DNA from: Stagonosporopsis chrysanthemi
Lineage: Eukaryota; Ascomycota; Dothideomycetes; Pleosporales; Didymellaceae
DNA: 64,000 nucleotides
Direction of reading: 5' to 3'
NCBI GenBank assembly: GCA_022560025.1
Contig: JAFISE010000009.1
Coordinates: forward strand, 62,001-126,000
Position 1 is the first letter of the stretch. Each line of letters begins with the position of its first letter. Shown here piece by piece: positions 19,453 to 31,400 of this stretch. The notes beneath the pieces are model-generated. The model was not told where the DNA came from. It saw nothing but the letters and a program-made list of their open reading frames with translations, and did not search any database. The position numbers were made by a program, and so were the translations under genes.

Positions 19453-21677
19453 ATGCCGGGCATCAATGGCGCAGCGAATGGGTCGACGGCCTATGGCGAG
19501 GTTGCAGCGGACAAAATCATCAAGGACGAACACAAACCCTCTGCCCCGGCGCAGACGAGCGAGGAGAATATGCAGCTCGTGTTGCAGAGCTTTAGGTTGC
19601 TGATTGCCGATCTGTGCCAGCAGTTTGGCATGGGTGTGTTACAATAGGATTGCATACATGAGTGAGAGCTTACACCTCCACAGGACACCCTGGAGGGGCC
19701 ATAGGGATGGCTGCCATTGGCGTGGCACTCTGGAAGTACGCCATGCGATACGCGCCACACCAGCCCGAGTGGTTCAACCGCGACCGCTTCATCCTGTCCA
19801 ACGGCCACACGTGTCTGTTTCAGTACACCAACCTCTACCTCTCGGGGTACAAGGCGATGACGTGGGAGCAGCTGCTCTCGTACCACTCGGAGCGGCCAGA
19901 CAGCCTGTGTCCCGGACATCCAGAGATCGAGCACGAAGGCATCGAGCTTACCACAGGTCCCTTGGGGCAGGGCATTGCGAATGCAGTTGGCTTGGCGATT
20001 GCGACCAAGCACCTTGCCGCCACATTCAATCGCCCAGGGTACGAGGTTGTTAATAATCACACCTGGTGCACTGTCGGTGACGCCTGCATGCAGGAAGGCG
20101 TTGGCTGCGAGGCTTTCAGCTATGCGGGCCACCTGAAGCTCGGCAATCTGACTGTGATCTATGACAACAACCAAATCAGCTGTGACGGCAGCGTAGACCT
20201 GACCAATACTGAGGATGTAAACAAGAAGATGGAGGCTTGTGGTTGGGAGATCATCAACGTCGAAGACGGGAACAACGACGTTACTGCCATTGTCGCTGCC
20301 ATGGAGAAGGGCCGCGAGAAAGACAGACAAAAACCCCTCTTCATCAACGTCCGCACCATCATCGGCATGGGCAGCGCTGTGGCAGGCAAGGCCGTCTCGC
20401 ACGGCGCACCCCTAGGTGCCGACAATGTCGCTGCCATGAAGAAGGCCTGGGGCTGGGATCCCGAAAAGCACTTCCACATCCCCGACACAGTGAAGGATTT
20501 CTATGCCGACCTCCCTCACCGGGGCGACCAGCACGTGCAGCAGTGGACCGATCTCGTCGCAGCATACAGCAAAGCCCATCCGCAGCTGGCGCAGACATTC
20601 AAGGACCGCATGGCCGGCAAGCTGCCCCCGAACTGGGCGGACATGATCCCATCCTCGTTTCCTACAGACCCAACCCCAACCCGCAAGTCCAATAACCTCG
20701 TCATGGCGAAGCTCTTCGCCGAAATCCCCACCTTCATGATCGGCACCGCAGACCTGACCCCCAGCGTCAACATGACGCACCCAGGCTACGAGATCTTCAA
20801 CCCCCCGGACCTGATGCCCATCTCGGGCGCCCAGGGCTCCTACGCCGGCCGCTATATCCACTACGGCATCCGGGAGCACGCCATGGCCGCAATCGCCAAC
20901 GGGCTCGCCGCCTACGCGCCCCGCACCATCATCCCCATCACCTCGTCGTTCTTCATGTTCTACCTGTACGCGGCGCCCGCGGTGCGGATGGGCGCACTGC
21001 AGCGGCTCAAAGTGCTGCACGTCGCGACGCACGACTCGATTGGCGCGGGCGAAGACGGGCCCACGCACCAGCCCGTCGAGCTGGCGGCCCTGTACAGAGC
21101 CATGCCGCACATGCAGTACCTGCGCCCGGGCGACAGCGAGGAGGTGGCGGGCGCGTGGCGCGCGGCGATTGAGAACACCGACGGCCCCAGCATGATCAGT
21201 GTCAGTCGGCACGCGGTGCCGCAGCTGAGCGGGCTGACGGCGCGGGGCGGGGTGGCGAGGGGCGCGTATGTGCTGCGCGAAGAGAAGGATGCGGATGTGA
21301 CGCTGATCAGCGTGGGTGCGGAGTTGTCCTTTGCCGTCAATGTCGCAGATGCGCTTGCGAAGACGGAGGCGAAGGCAAGGGTCGTCAGTTTCCCCTCGCA
21401 CGCGCAGTTCCGGGCTCAGCCGATGGGATACCAGCGTGAGGTGCTGCGGCGCAATGAGAATATCCCTGCTGTGGTCATCGAGCCGTATGTGGCGCTGGGC
21501 TGGGAGCGGTATGCGGATGCGGGCATCAATATGAGTAGCTTCGGACACTCGCTGCCGGGGAAGTACATATACAAACACTTTGGATTCGACAATGAGGCGA
21601 TGGTCAGGAAGGTGCAGGGGTTTCTGGAAAGCTGGAAGAAAAACGAGGTCGGACGGGGAGAGTATGTAGAATTGTAA
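19453..21677 (+). CDS. Dihydroxyacetone-synthase-like transketolase
   Basis: Two exons: 19453-19633 and 19684-21677 (50-nt intron), total 724 aa. The transketolase landmarks are in order: GHPGGAIGMAAIG at the splice join, SNGHTCLFQY, TTGPLGQGIANAVG, the TPP motif GDACMQEG..NN, the pyrimidine-domain GIREHAMAAIANGLA, HDSIGAGEDGPTHQPVE and LRPGD. The strings GDACMQEG and CDGSVDLTNTEDV favour dihydroxyacetone (formaldehyde) synthase over housekeeping transketolase, which normally has GDGC. Family knowledge: transfers a glycolaldehyde unit from xylulose 5-phosphate to formaldehyde or another aldehyde. The C-terminus (YVEL) is not a peroxisomal SKL-type signal, unlike methylotrophic yeast DAS, so a cytosolic enzyme is likely. 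The real substrate in moulds is uncertain. Confidence 0.88.
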
Positions 21678-22370
21678 ATACGCCGACTGGAGAAGTGCTT
21701 GTACTATTGTTAGCCTATGTAATTATCTCGCCAATCAATTCATGACGTATAAAGGGCTTAACATTTGTAGATTTATGAAGCTACTATAGTCTCAATAGCA
21801 GTTCGCTGTCCTTCTTCTTCGCACATACTAAGGATATGATTCAACTTACCTTACCCACCGCAAGCCGTATCTTATGCACCATAAGGTATTCCTACCACCT
21901 AGACACCTGCGCTCGCTTGACTGTTTCCGCACCGAGCCTACTACTGTAGAAGGAAAGCGCATGGATGACCTCAGTCTTGAGTATTAAAAATGTTGTATTC
22001 GTTGTGGTTCTACATAAACCCCCTGCCATCATCGCAGCAAGTATCCTCGTCCCATCCGAGGCAAGACAAAAAGGTATCCAGATCCAGCAACGCCATCGCA
22101 ATGTTATCGTATGGCCGGTCGTTGATCTTGATCCCGTCTGAGCAATAAAGGAAAATGATGCCGTTGCAAGCAATAAGAAGAAAGAAAAAGAGGAAAAGAG
22201 ATTCGTGTCGTATTAAGTAGTCGTGGAAAGTCTTCTGCATGCGTACTGTTGGTTGGAGAGAAGCCGTTTAAGTCTGGATGTGTGTGAAAGGCGTGTTGTG
22301 TGAAGTGAGAAAATGGATCATGGTGTGAGATGTGGTTGTGCGTGATGATGCTGGAGCGAGTTATGTCGTG
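21678..22370. other. Convergent intergenic gap
   Basis: 693 bp between two converging 3' ends. AT-richer than the neighbouring genes. No coding or structural signal was seen. Confidence 0.5.
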
Positions 22371-23342
22371 TTACGGGTGTCTGGTGTGCGGTGCTGCTTG
22401 TTGAGGATGTATGGCGATGTCCAAGTCAAATGGACCGAATAATGAACGCATGGCCGCACCATAGCCATCAACGTCAGCGTCGAGTATCTCGAGGGATTGC
22501 TTGGGAGATATGGTCGTTGCGTGAATGGTGTCGTCAGGGCGTTCGGCGTTCGAAAAGATGCCTAGCATGCCGCAGCCTGAGTGTGAGGAGATGCCACCCT
22601 CGACCCTAGGACCTAGATGCTCGAACCCGGGTGGGGGATGAATGCGCTGCACAGAGTCATTTCGGTCCTCTGTCTGCTGCCTGAGTCGGCCCACGGCTGC
22701 CATGTACTGGGAGTGTGCCGTTCGTTGCACGCAATCCCATCGATCTAGAGCTGCTTGCGACAAGGGCTCAGGCTCAGGCTCAGGACCTGACCTGGATTCA
22801 ACCTCAAGCCGAGCTTGTTCGCAGACGATGTTGTCAGTCGATTCCAGATAATGCTTGGGCGCACTGCTGAATGACTTTGCCCAAAGAGCTCTTGTTTTGT
22901 CGTGATCTTCGTCGATATGGCGGATACCGCGCTCGTGGCGGTCGTTGTTGACCCAGTCGAATGTGCGAGTCCTGACCTGATCGCCTCTCTAGGGCTCTCG
23001 GTAAATCAAAGAAACGCCATTACTGCATACAGACAAGCCTTCGATGTAGACTGGAAAATTATGGGTTGTTAAAAGATCAGACACCGAGCGCTTGTCGTGG
23101 GTCAGGGCTTCGCCGTCGTGCTCAGATGATTGTCCTGGGGTTGGCGGTCTGTCGTCCGAAGCATCATCGTGACCAGAGGCAAAAATGTTCATAGATGGCA
23201 ACGAGACAGGCTCGCGCTCCAATGACCCGTCCAAACGCCATTCTTGCGGGGAGTATAGTGACCCAATCGGACTTTGCTCGTTTGCGGCTGATTTCGATCG
23301 ATCCAATGACCTCTCACCCTCCTCACTCGGCCTAGGCAGCAT
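22371..23342 (-). CDS. Hypothetical protein, two exons
   Basis: Two same-frame open stretches on the minus strand (23342-23031 and 22976-22371) are separated by one in-frame TAG at 22989-22991. A 54-nt intron (23030-22977, GTATGC..CAG) removes the stop and keeps the frame, giving 305 aa. The N-terminal part is polar and Ser/Asp-rich. After the junction comes VRTRTFDWVNNDRHERGIRHIDED, then an acidic Glu-Pro repeat, a helix-like DRWDCVQRTAHSQYMAAVGRL segment and PPPGFEHLGP. I recognise no family. The predicted start lies only 33 nt below the stop of the upstream same-strand gene, so the true start may be elsewhere or this may be an under-described transcript. The intron model is an inference. 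Confidence 0.5.
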
Positions 23343-23375
23343 CAGCACAACACCACCTCACACACGTTCAGACGT

Positions 23376-24419
23376 TTAGTGGTACCGGGGAGGAGTCCCC
23401 TGGCCGTTTGGCACGCCATTCGGCTGGAACTCCATCTCCCGCGCCATGACCTCGCGTGTCTGGGGAAAGTACGGCTCAACGCCATATGTCTTGAGGTAGC
23501 TTGCCGTCTTCTCGATGCGCTTGATCTCGCGCTGGACGTTCCACTCCTCGCCCTCGCCGAAGCGGCGCTGGACGACGTCGACCATGGCGGTGTCGAGGCG
23601 GCTGTAGAAGTCGCGACGGGCGCCAATGTCGGCCTGGTCGGCGCTGTCGAGGCCGCCGTGCGAGTTGAGGTTGCCGCCCAGCTTGAGGATCAGGTCGAAG
23701 GCGTACTTGGGGCCCTGGGGCAGCAGGGTCAGGCGCTGTATGTCTGGCAGGAACTTGAGCATGGAGGAGGCGAAGTGCGCCGAGGAGATGGAGTCGTTGA
23801 GGTCGTCCTGCAGACGGTGCAGGTCGAAGTTAACGATGGTGATCTTGCGGTCGAGCTGGGCGTTGAGCGTGTGGGCGGCGTCGGGCGTGGTTGTGTCCAT
23901 GATCTTGGCGATGGACGAGGGGACGTCTGTGGCTTTCTGTTAGCTGTACGTGGAGAATGTCGGTGTGGCAGACGCACCCGGCCTCAGCCCGCGCTTGTCA
24001 ATCCAGCTGTGGACCTCTGCGCGCTGGGCCTCGAGCTGCTCGATCCAGGACTGCATGTCGGCGAGCTGGCTCTCGAGCTGCTCGATCTTCTCCGTGTAGG
24101 GGCGCACGGCCTGGTTGAAGGCAGCGGCGAGCAGGTCGGGCATGGGCTCGGCCTTGATGGGGCCCATCGACGGCACAGGCGCGCCGCCCATGGGCATGCC
24201 GCCGTGACCGCCGTTGGACATGCCGCGGACGGGCATGGCCTGCTCCTGGGGCTGCGTCGGGCGCGGGTACATGTCGTCGTCGGTGTCTTGCTGAGGCTGC
24301 ACGGGCTGGTTGGCGCGGCTGCTCTCGGGGCGCGTTTCACTGAAGTCGTCAAAGGACTGGCGGTTGGCGTCGTGTTCCACGTAGCTGTTGGCGCGAGACG
24401 AGCGGCGCTTGAAGAACAT
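23376..24419 (-). CDS. Conserved fungal coiled-coil protein of unknown function
   Basis: Two exons: 24419-23978 and 23926-23376 (51-nt intron, GTGCGT..CAG), total 330 aa. It opens MFFKRRSSRANSY, followed by a disordered Gln/Pro/Met-rich segment (about 30-90), a strong heptad region (about 100-145, EKIEQLESQLADMQSWIEQLEAQRAEVHSWID), then an all-helical C-terminal half containing DLHRLQDDLNDSISSAHFASSML, DFYSRLDTAMVDVVQRRFGEGEEWNVQREIKR and a YLKTYGVEPYFPQTREVM module. Clean coding composition and the phase-consistent splice leave little doubt that it is a real gene. I cannot name the family. It may be a cytoskeletal or scaffold-type protein (inference only). The 368-codon plus-strand frame opposite it is a shadow. 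Confidence 0.8.
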
Positions 24420-25594
24420 GGTGGGAAGAAGAGGAGCGGCGGCGGCCGTAGAACGAGCGTGTCAATATATGGCGGCGACGGGTAAGCGCAATCTCGGCTG
24501 TCGTATAGCTGCTGAAGAGGGGTTGGGGCGATCCAGCTGGTCCCAGTAATAATTCAGGTTCAGGGCGACGGAGCTGTGGCTGGGTCTTGGGCCTTAGTCG
24601 TAGTTGTAATCGGGTGGTTGGGGCCAGCGGTTGCACGGGGCGATGGCGTCGCACAGTCTGCGCAATCGTGGAGCGCGATGCAGAGAGCCTAGCGAGCGTG
24701 TGCGTGCGATCAATGCGCCAGGTCGGTTCAAGGATACAGCGATACTGATGCGATATCTATCTAGAACTCGTACGTTTGTTCACTGCCGTTAGAACGCTGC
24801 CCGGCGCTTGATAGCTACGAGGAGCTAGTGCCCCGCTGTTGCCGACGGGACTGACCCACTCCAGCCTCTTGCTCTCCACCAATAACGAAACTGCTACAGG
24901 GGATTTGCCCAACATCGCCGCTGCTTGCATCACACCACGCATTGCGCCGCCGCACGTCATGGCTGTAGCTCTCTCATTTTAACTCTGAACGCGTCTTTCT
25001 GAACGCCTCGACAAATCGCCAAAGCTATGACGGCGTTCGCGGGCGATCTGTTGCTCGGACGACAGATCCCCCGGACCACAGACCTTCTCGTCGCAGGGGT
25101 CGACCTGCAAGCACAGACTGACGCGGTCGAGGCTGCGCCCGCCGGCAGCCCGGCTTCTCACCATCATCACTGTGGAGATTGTGCGGTCGGTTCTCAACGC
25201 CGGTTGTTGTTTGCGATTGCTATAACAATAGCGTCAGAAGGACGTGCATGTCCTGGCTAGTTCTGGAAGGCCATGTTTGGAGGAGCTCATGTTGACCAGA
25301 ACGAATCGAAGGCTGTGCTACAACAGAAACACACAGCTACAATGAGTAGAGAAGTAGTTGTCAAGTTTCTTATCTACACAGCTACGACAGTTGCCCGGTT
25401 ATAGATGTGCGAATGTCTTGTCCATGTGTGATTGTGGTGAAGCGACCCAACCCGAGTTCGGCAATAACTTCCGTCAAGTTCCTTCCCTTCTAAGCACCTC
25501 TCCCCTACACACCTTCACACTGCTCTGCACCCTTACAGCTCGAATTCAACTAAATCAATCAATGCACTAGTCTATAATTGAATGCGCGGCAACC
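24420..25594. other. Divergent intergenic region
   Basis: 1.17 kb between the coiled-coil gene (-) and the transcription factor (+). It must hold both promoters. Short frames on both strands carry no recognisable domain. Confidence 0.5.
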
Positions 25595-27378
25595 ATGCCC
25601 ACGCCCAAGCGGCGCGCACAACCCTGTGAAGCCTGTAGAGACCGGCATTTAAAATGTCCGTTGTCTTCATTATAGACACCGTCTTTAGTCTGACTGACGC
25701 TGTGCAGGCGACGTCCAAGAGAGTGAAGGGTCATGTGAGAATTGCAAGAGCGCGGACATAGAATGCAAGAGAGCCACCAAGCGAGTCAAGTTCAAAAAGC
25801 CAAAGAGATCCAAGCACCCGGATCATTTCGCGAGAGATCAGCCGTGGGTAGTGACCGGGACAAATCTGCAGTTCCACGACGAGAGTGTCGAGGTTACTGC
25901 ACTCCCAGAGAGGCCATGCTCACCCCAAAACTCTGTACGATCCCCTGTCCCACCAACGGAGCACCTCGCAGCAGCCAATCTACCAGCAGCAATTCCAATA
26001 GGCTTACAAGAAGCATGCCTGATCCGACACTTCACAGCGAAGCTCGCTCAATCAGTGCGGCACATAGCTCACTTCTGATGTATACTCGCTGAGCCAAATG
26101 CCAGTTCGACGCAACCGACCGAGATGCCCACTACGCTCTCACAGTGCCCCATCGTGCGCTGACGAGTCCTATATTACTACACGCTATCTGTACCGTGTCT
26201 TCTCGGCTGCTCACAAGCAGATGGTATAGCAAGGACCCAAAATCAACAGTTGTATACTACGACAACGTCCCACTGCCAGAACTGGACGAACACTCAGCAA
26301 TCCACTATCACAACGCCTGTCTACGCCTGCTCATGGACTTCGCCGACATCCCAGCCGACGAAGCCAACGCCGAAGCCAGAGCTGACGCACTCGCAGCGAC
26401 AACAATGCTGCGAACCTACGAGCAGTTAGACTGTACGTCCCCGACTCCACAAGCCGCGATCGCGCTGACTCGCCAGCCTCACTGACCGGCCTCGACGCTG
26501 AAGTCTACCAGAGCGTCGTCTCAACCGTCATGTCCAAACACCACAACGTCTCCGTCTACTCACTCGACAACATTGACGAGAACAACCGCGACGCCCGCGG
26601 TATGCTCATCCTTGCAGAAGGCCTCCGCACATCGGCGTGTCTCATCGCACTGCGCCAGGAGATCTGGTCCGTGATCATGTACCGCCGACCGCTCCGGCTG
26701 CCGCTTGCTGAGGCCATGGATTGCAGTTCTCTGGGCTCCACGGACGACTTTACGTGGGCGAACCGCGTAGTTCTGTGGTGTGCGGATGTGCTGAGGTTTT
26801 GCTTTGGGTCGAGTGCGGACCAGACCGGCACGCGGAAAGACAATGGCACGTACGAGGCGTGGACGGCGCTGAAGGTGTTCGATGACCGCTGGGTGACCGA
26901 TACACCATCGTACTTTCATCCGCTGTTTGCCTCTCCTGCGAGGCTGGAGACTGGCGAGTGTTTCCCCACAATCTGGCAATTTAGCCACGCACACGTTGTA
27001 GCGGTCCAGCATTTACAGCTCGGCCGCATGCTCCTTGCCCTGCACAACCCTCGGAATGCACACCCCGGAATTTATCCCAGCTTGGCTAGCTCCGCCGTGA
27101 AACAACAAGTATGCGAATCCGTCAAGGTGACGTGTGGGCTTGCGCTTGGTGACAAGAACTTCCAGTCTGGCATGAAGACCGCCGCGATCGGGATCAGCAT
27201 CGGTGGCCCGCTCTTCGAAGATCCCGGGGAACAACGTGCGATCATTCGCTTCTTGGAGAAGCTGGATGAGTACCACGCATGGCCGACCAAATCGATGGTC
27301 GACTTCCTACGGGAGACTTGGGGCTTGGGTCACGCACTTTTGCCTATAGATTCAGCGTATGGGCCCGTGACAGGTTGA
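25595..27378 (+). CDS. Zn2Cys6 fungal-type transcription factor
   Basis: Four exons: 25595-25655, 25708-26054, 26105-26432 and 26477-27378 (introns 52, 50 and 44 nt), total 545 aa. The first intron interrupts the third cysteine codon of the zinc cluster. Joined, the cluster reads C-x2-C-x6-C-x8-C-x2-C-x6-C (CEACRDRHLKC..CENCKSADIEC), followed by a basic linker RATKRVKFKKPKRSK. The middle-homology region begins at LIRHFTAKLAQSFDATDRDAHYALTVPHRAL and runs to the C-terminus, including the helices LLHAICTVSSRLL and GLRTSACLIALRQEIWSVIMYRRP. Family knowledge: nuclear regulator binding CGG-type half sites. No pathway cluster is adjacent, so the targets are unknown. The donor of intron 1 (GTCCGT) is weak, but it is the only one that completes the zinc cluster. 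Confidence 0.9.
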
Positions 27379-28400
27379 GGGGGGAAGCATGGATTAGCAT
27401 CTTACACCACACCCATAACCACAGTGAGAGCAACTCATAACCATCACAATGACTCGATCGCCTGGAGCCCCAAGTAATCATCGCCGCAAAACCTTAGCAA
27501 CGCCTCCTTCTTAGAGTGTCAGATTTATCTGTATTGCTACTTATCATATGAGAATCTGGTTTGAACACGATATCATGCGGTCAAGAGCACATTAGATGTA
27601 TGCTTAATTGCAACGCAACTAGACCCAGGCACACGTGCAGGTCGAACATTTGCTTCCAGTATCAAGTCTTCGGCCAAGCTTTTACTTCCCCCTTTAAAGA
27701 TTTATCGAAGAGGAAATAAGCGCAGAGGACACGGATGCAGAAACGCAACACGTGCGCGTAACGAATTCTTTTGTTCGAGACTCAGGATTTTGCGAATCGT
27801 GGGTGGGATCCAAGACGCAGGAACGGAATAGAGCACGAGAGCAAAGGGCACTTGTCACAACACTGATTATGGCACAGGTAGGAATCTGATTACACTTTCA
27901 GTGCAGGAGCAGACCAACAAGCCATATACAAATCTCTAGTCTTCGTATTTCTCCACAAACAAACTTTGAAAAATGGAGGGTGTCTAGAACATGGCATTAG
28001 CTTCCCAGACTTTTTGAGAGGGGCAAGGCACTAACAGCAGTGCCGTTTCGTAAAGTCCACATCTTTGAACTGACTGCTGGACAGCAACGCATATGAGATT
28101 CTACTCTACTCTTTTGGTAAAGGAGCAGATTGGTGGAAGAGATGTGAACAATTGCCTTGATTCTGGGCTTGGGAAGATGACTTCTTAGAACAAGATGGTA
28201 GCTTGCCTTGTCTTTAGAAAGACCGATGCCTCTGTTTATATACGACTTCATAGCTTACTTCTTCGAGGTGAGTACGAGGAGGAATACATGGATACACGTT
28301 GGCTTTCGTGGATGCGGGTTTGTGTGTACAAGATCATCGTAGTGAAACAAGCGTGGTCTTATCGTTTTGAAGGGTCTTGTTCCTTGTTTCTGGTAGAACT
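27379..28400. other. Gene-free region downstream of the transcription factor
   Basis: About 1 kb, AT-richer, with no supportable coding sequence. It grades into the degenerate repeat block. Confidence 0.45.
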
Positions 28401-31400
28401 GAGGAAAGTAGGGAGATTTTTTGATGAATGAGGTTGATCTTTCAGATCTTCGACATGACTGTTGTTATGTTGATTTCATACCGGCCAGAAAGAAAGCGGG
28501 AAAGAAGGATGTGTTGGCATAGGCAACAGATCTCTCGGCTTCGTGTAGATTTACTCGGCACATTTCAACGCTGCAACACAGGTCATTAGAGAAGGCTTTT
28601 AGTGCAGTTGAACTGCACTTGGATAGATTGCAATATCATCCCATGTCTTAGTCTCGATTCCGGAATGAAGCTTCATGGTTCGGAAACAAGTCATTCCGTC
28701 TGCGATTGTGCTGTTTGGAAAACGTCAGGTTCTAGCAGGCAGAGGATTCACAAACATCCAAACATCCTATGTATGCTTTGGAATGCTCAAAGAAGGATCC
28801 CATAAGATGTATCTCCGGTTTTCGGAAAGGCGTGAAAGTGCATCGATGAGTTTCGATTGATGGAACCGAAGAAAGCAGAGCCATCTTAGCTCCGAGCAGC
28901 CAGCAGTTACAAAGCTTCGACATTGTAGGAGCAGAGAAGACCCCGATGAAAGATCTCAATGTTCCTAGATATTGGGCAAGCAGATATGACGTCATTAGAT
29001 AGAGTCGAGGCCTGAGCAGAGGAATCACATTAGTGATGTGCTGGAGGATTCGAGCGGACAGTGAAATATTCGCAGCAGTCTCATACACATGAAGGTGGTA
29101 GTCAGGCATTTTGGATAATCAACATCATATAACAATGCCAAGGCTGGAGTAGACCTTTAAGAGATAAGGGAAAGCAACAGTGCTATCATCTAGTGGACGA
29201 AAATTGCATGCATCCGTTGTATCTTTTAGATCAGCAGAGCAAAATACCGGCGAGGAAAGACCCAAGCAGAAGCGCACCATATGGTAGAATGGCTGACGTT
29301 TGAATAATCTGAGAATCAAAGCAGCAGATCCACGAACATGGTTCATCCATACTCAAGCTTTGAACAGCAGCCTTACATAGAAGTTCAAAGCAAAAGTACC
29401 ATGTGAGACCAGTCTCACCAATTTGAGATGCTGAAAGATTATACCACGGGCTAATAGACATGCGACATCACCCTTCTGATATCGGAGAAACAAAGGATCA
29501 ATTCGGAAAATAAAAGTGTAGGCGACAGCGCTCCATAATGATGTCAGGAACTAGAATTCAACCAGGACGTGAGGGCGCAACAAAGCAAGCACACAGACAT
29601 GGACAGTGATTCCCTCGAATTTTGCACAAACAAGGAGACAATCCGGGGCAGTGCAGGCCTACGCGGCACCGCACCACCGGAGGGTACCATGCGAGTTGAA
29701 GTGGACAGTTGGAGCAGAGAATCGGAAACACGGACATGAACGCGGTCCCTCATTGTTCTGGGATAGGAAATATTAAAGTGAAAGACCTCCAGAAGCAGAG
29801 ATCCATTCGCGAGAATAGTGTTGGATTTCCAGTCCGAGCAGAAGTCGAGATTTGGTGCAGAACATAAGGACAGGCATGTCGGGGAGCCTGGTAGATTCTA
29901 AAGAAGCGAAGGGTCGTGCCAGGGGAAACAGATTCAAATTGAACAACATGACATGCTACGGTTGTGTTTTCGTGCATATAGGAAGAGTAGAAAAAGAATA
30001 AAGCCTCGGTAGACATCGCGCAAATCGGTTTGCCTTTTATGCCAACAAAAACACGAGAAGAGGGGAGTCAGCTTTCCAAACGACAGAACTCCATGTACAG
30101 ATTCAAACTTGGCATGCGGTTAAAGCTCAAGACCCACAGATATTTTATAGTGTGCTCACGAACTAAAACACATAGAGCAGCATGTCAAGAGTTAGCGCTA
30201 AGTTTTCAAGCACCAATTAGGACAGGGAACCACAGAGCATATTTTGGTAGACGAGAGACCTGAGCAGTTGACCCAAATATTTCACAAAATGAACATCTTG
30301 CTGAAAGACGAGAAAGACGGATCTTGAAATCACAAATGGCCAGGCGCTCAGCCGACATGCCACCAATTGTTTGTATTTTTGGTTGAATTGGAGTATCAAA
30401 AAAAGCAGCGGCAGATAAATGTTACCAAATGCCGCGATTAGAGGCTGTGTGGTGTGAAATTCCGAAGAAGCAGCGCAACATAGATTGAATAAGGTTTAAA
30501 TTCAGCAAATCCAACGAAATACAGCAGCAGCAGCAACATCGCTTCCTTTAAGAAGTCACTTTTGCAGACATTCTCACAGAAACAAAAGACGAACGACTCA
30601 TGAGTGTCCCCGAAATGATTGTAAAGCAGAGCAGCGGAGGCAGACATTGTATTTTGCGTGATCTGTTTGAAAAGATATTTGGAAGGCATAGTCAACTACA
30701 CGTTGAATTTCTAAGGGTGCTTAAGGAGCAGAGCCATAGAAGGAGACGATTGAAGGTTATGATGAACCAAAGCAGCAGAAGAACACATAACGGGGTCGGT
30801 TCGGGCATTTTGACAGAAGTTGAGGGCGGTTCGAAGAATAGCCATTAAACCCTGAGATTATGTCGGAAGACTGCAGGTGCACATCTGGCTTTTGCATTAC
30901 GAATTTGGAAGATGTTGCTGGACACACAAAACGTGAGATGTGATTTCGAGGACCCATGCATGGGTCTTTGCTTTCGCCTTCTTTGGAGGCACTCAGAGGA
31001 GGCAAGAAATAATCGCATGCCCATAAAGTTTTAGTAACGTCCGAGGAAGCAGAAACGGCAAAGGTTTGCTTGGGAATGGGTACCTATCCCGAGAAGGCAG
31101 AAAAGCAGCCACCAAGCTCTATGATAGTGTTTTGCGCAGATGAACTGAAAGACATGTATTTGTTGACATGGTGGTTCGAAGAATTCCCAAAGCAGGCGGA
31201 GAGGTAGCCATTAACTTCTATAATTCAGAAGATTGAGTAAAGCGAAGTACTGTTCCCTGCTTGTTTTTGGCTCTGCAAGTAATCAGAGAGGAGAGCCATC
31301 GTGTCTCGAAACGATGTTTGAGGGACAGAGCAGCGAACTCAAACATGAGTTCTTCGTCCATTTGCCATTTGAAAAGATTCTCATCGAGGGCTAAAATGTT

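Noticed and set aside
20412..21578. 388-codon minus-strand frame
   Set aside because: Antisense to the GC-rich transketolase-like gene, with an Arg/His-rich translation and no domain.
23379..24485. 368-codon plus-strand frame
   Set aside because: It lies opposite the coiled-coil gene and its translation is Val/Gly/Ala-rich low complexity, as expected from the complement of a biased coding strand.
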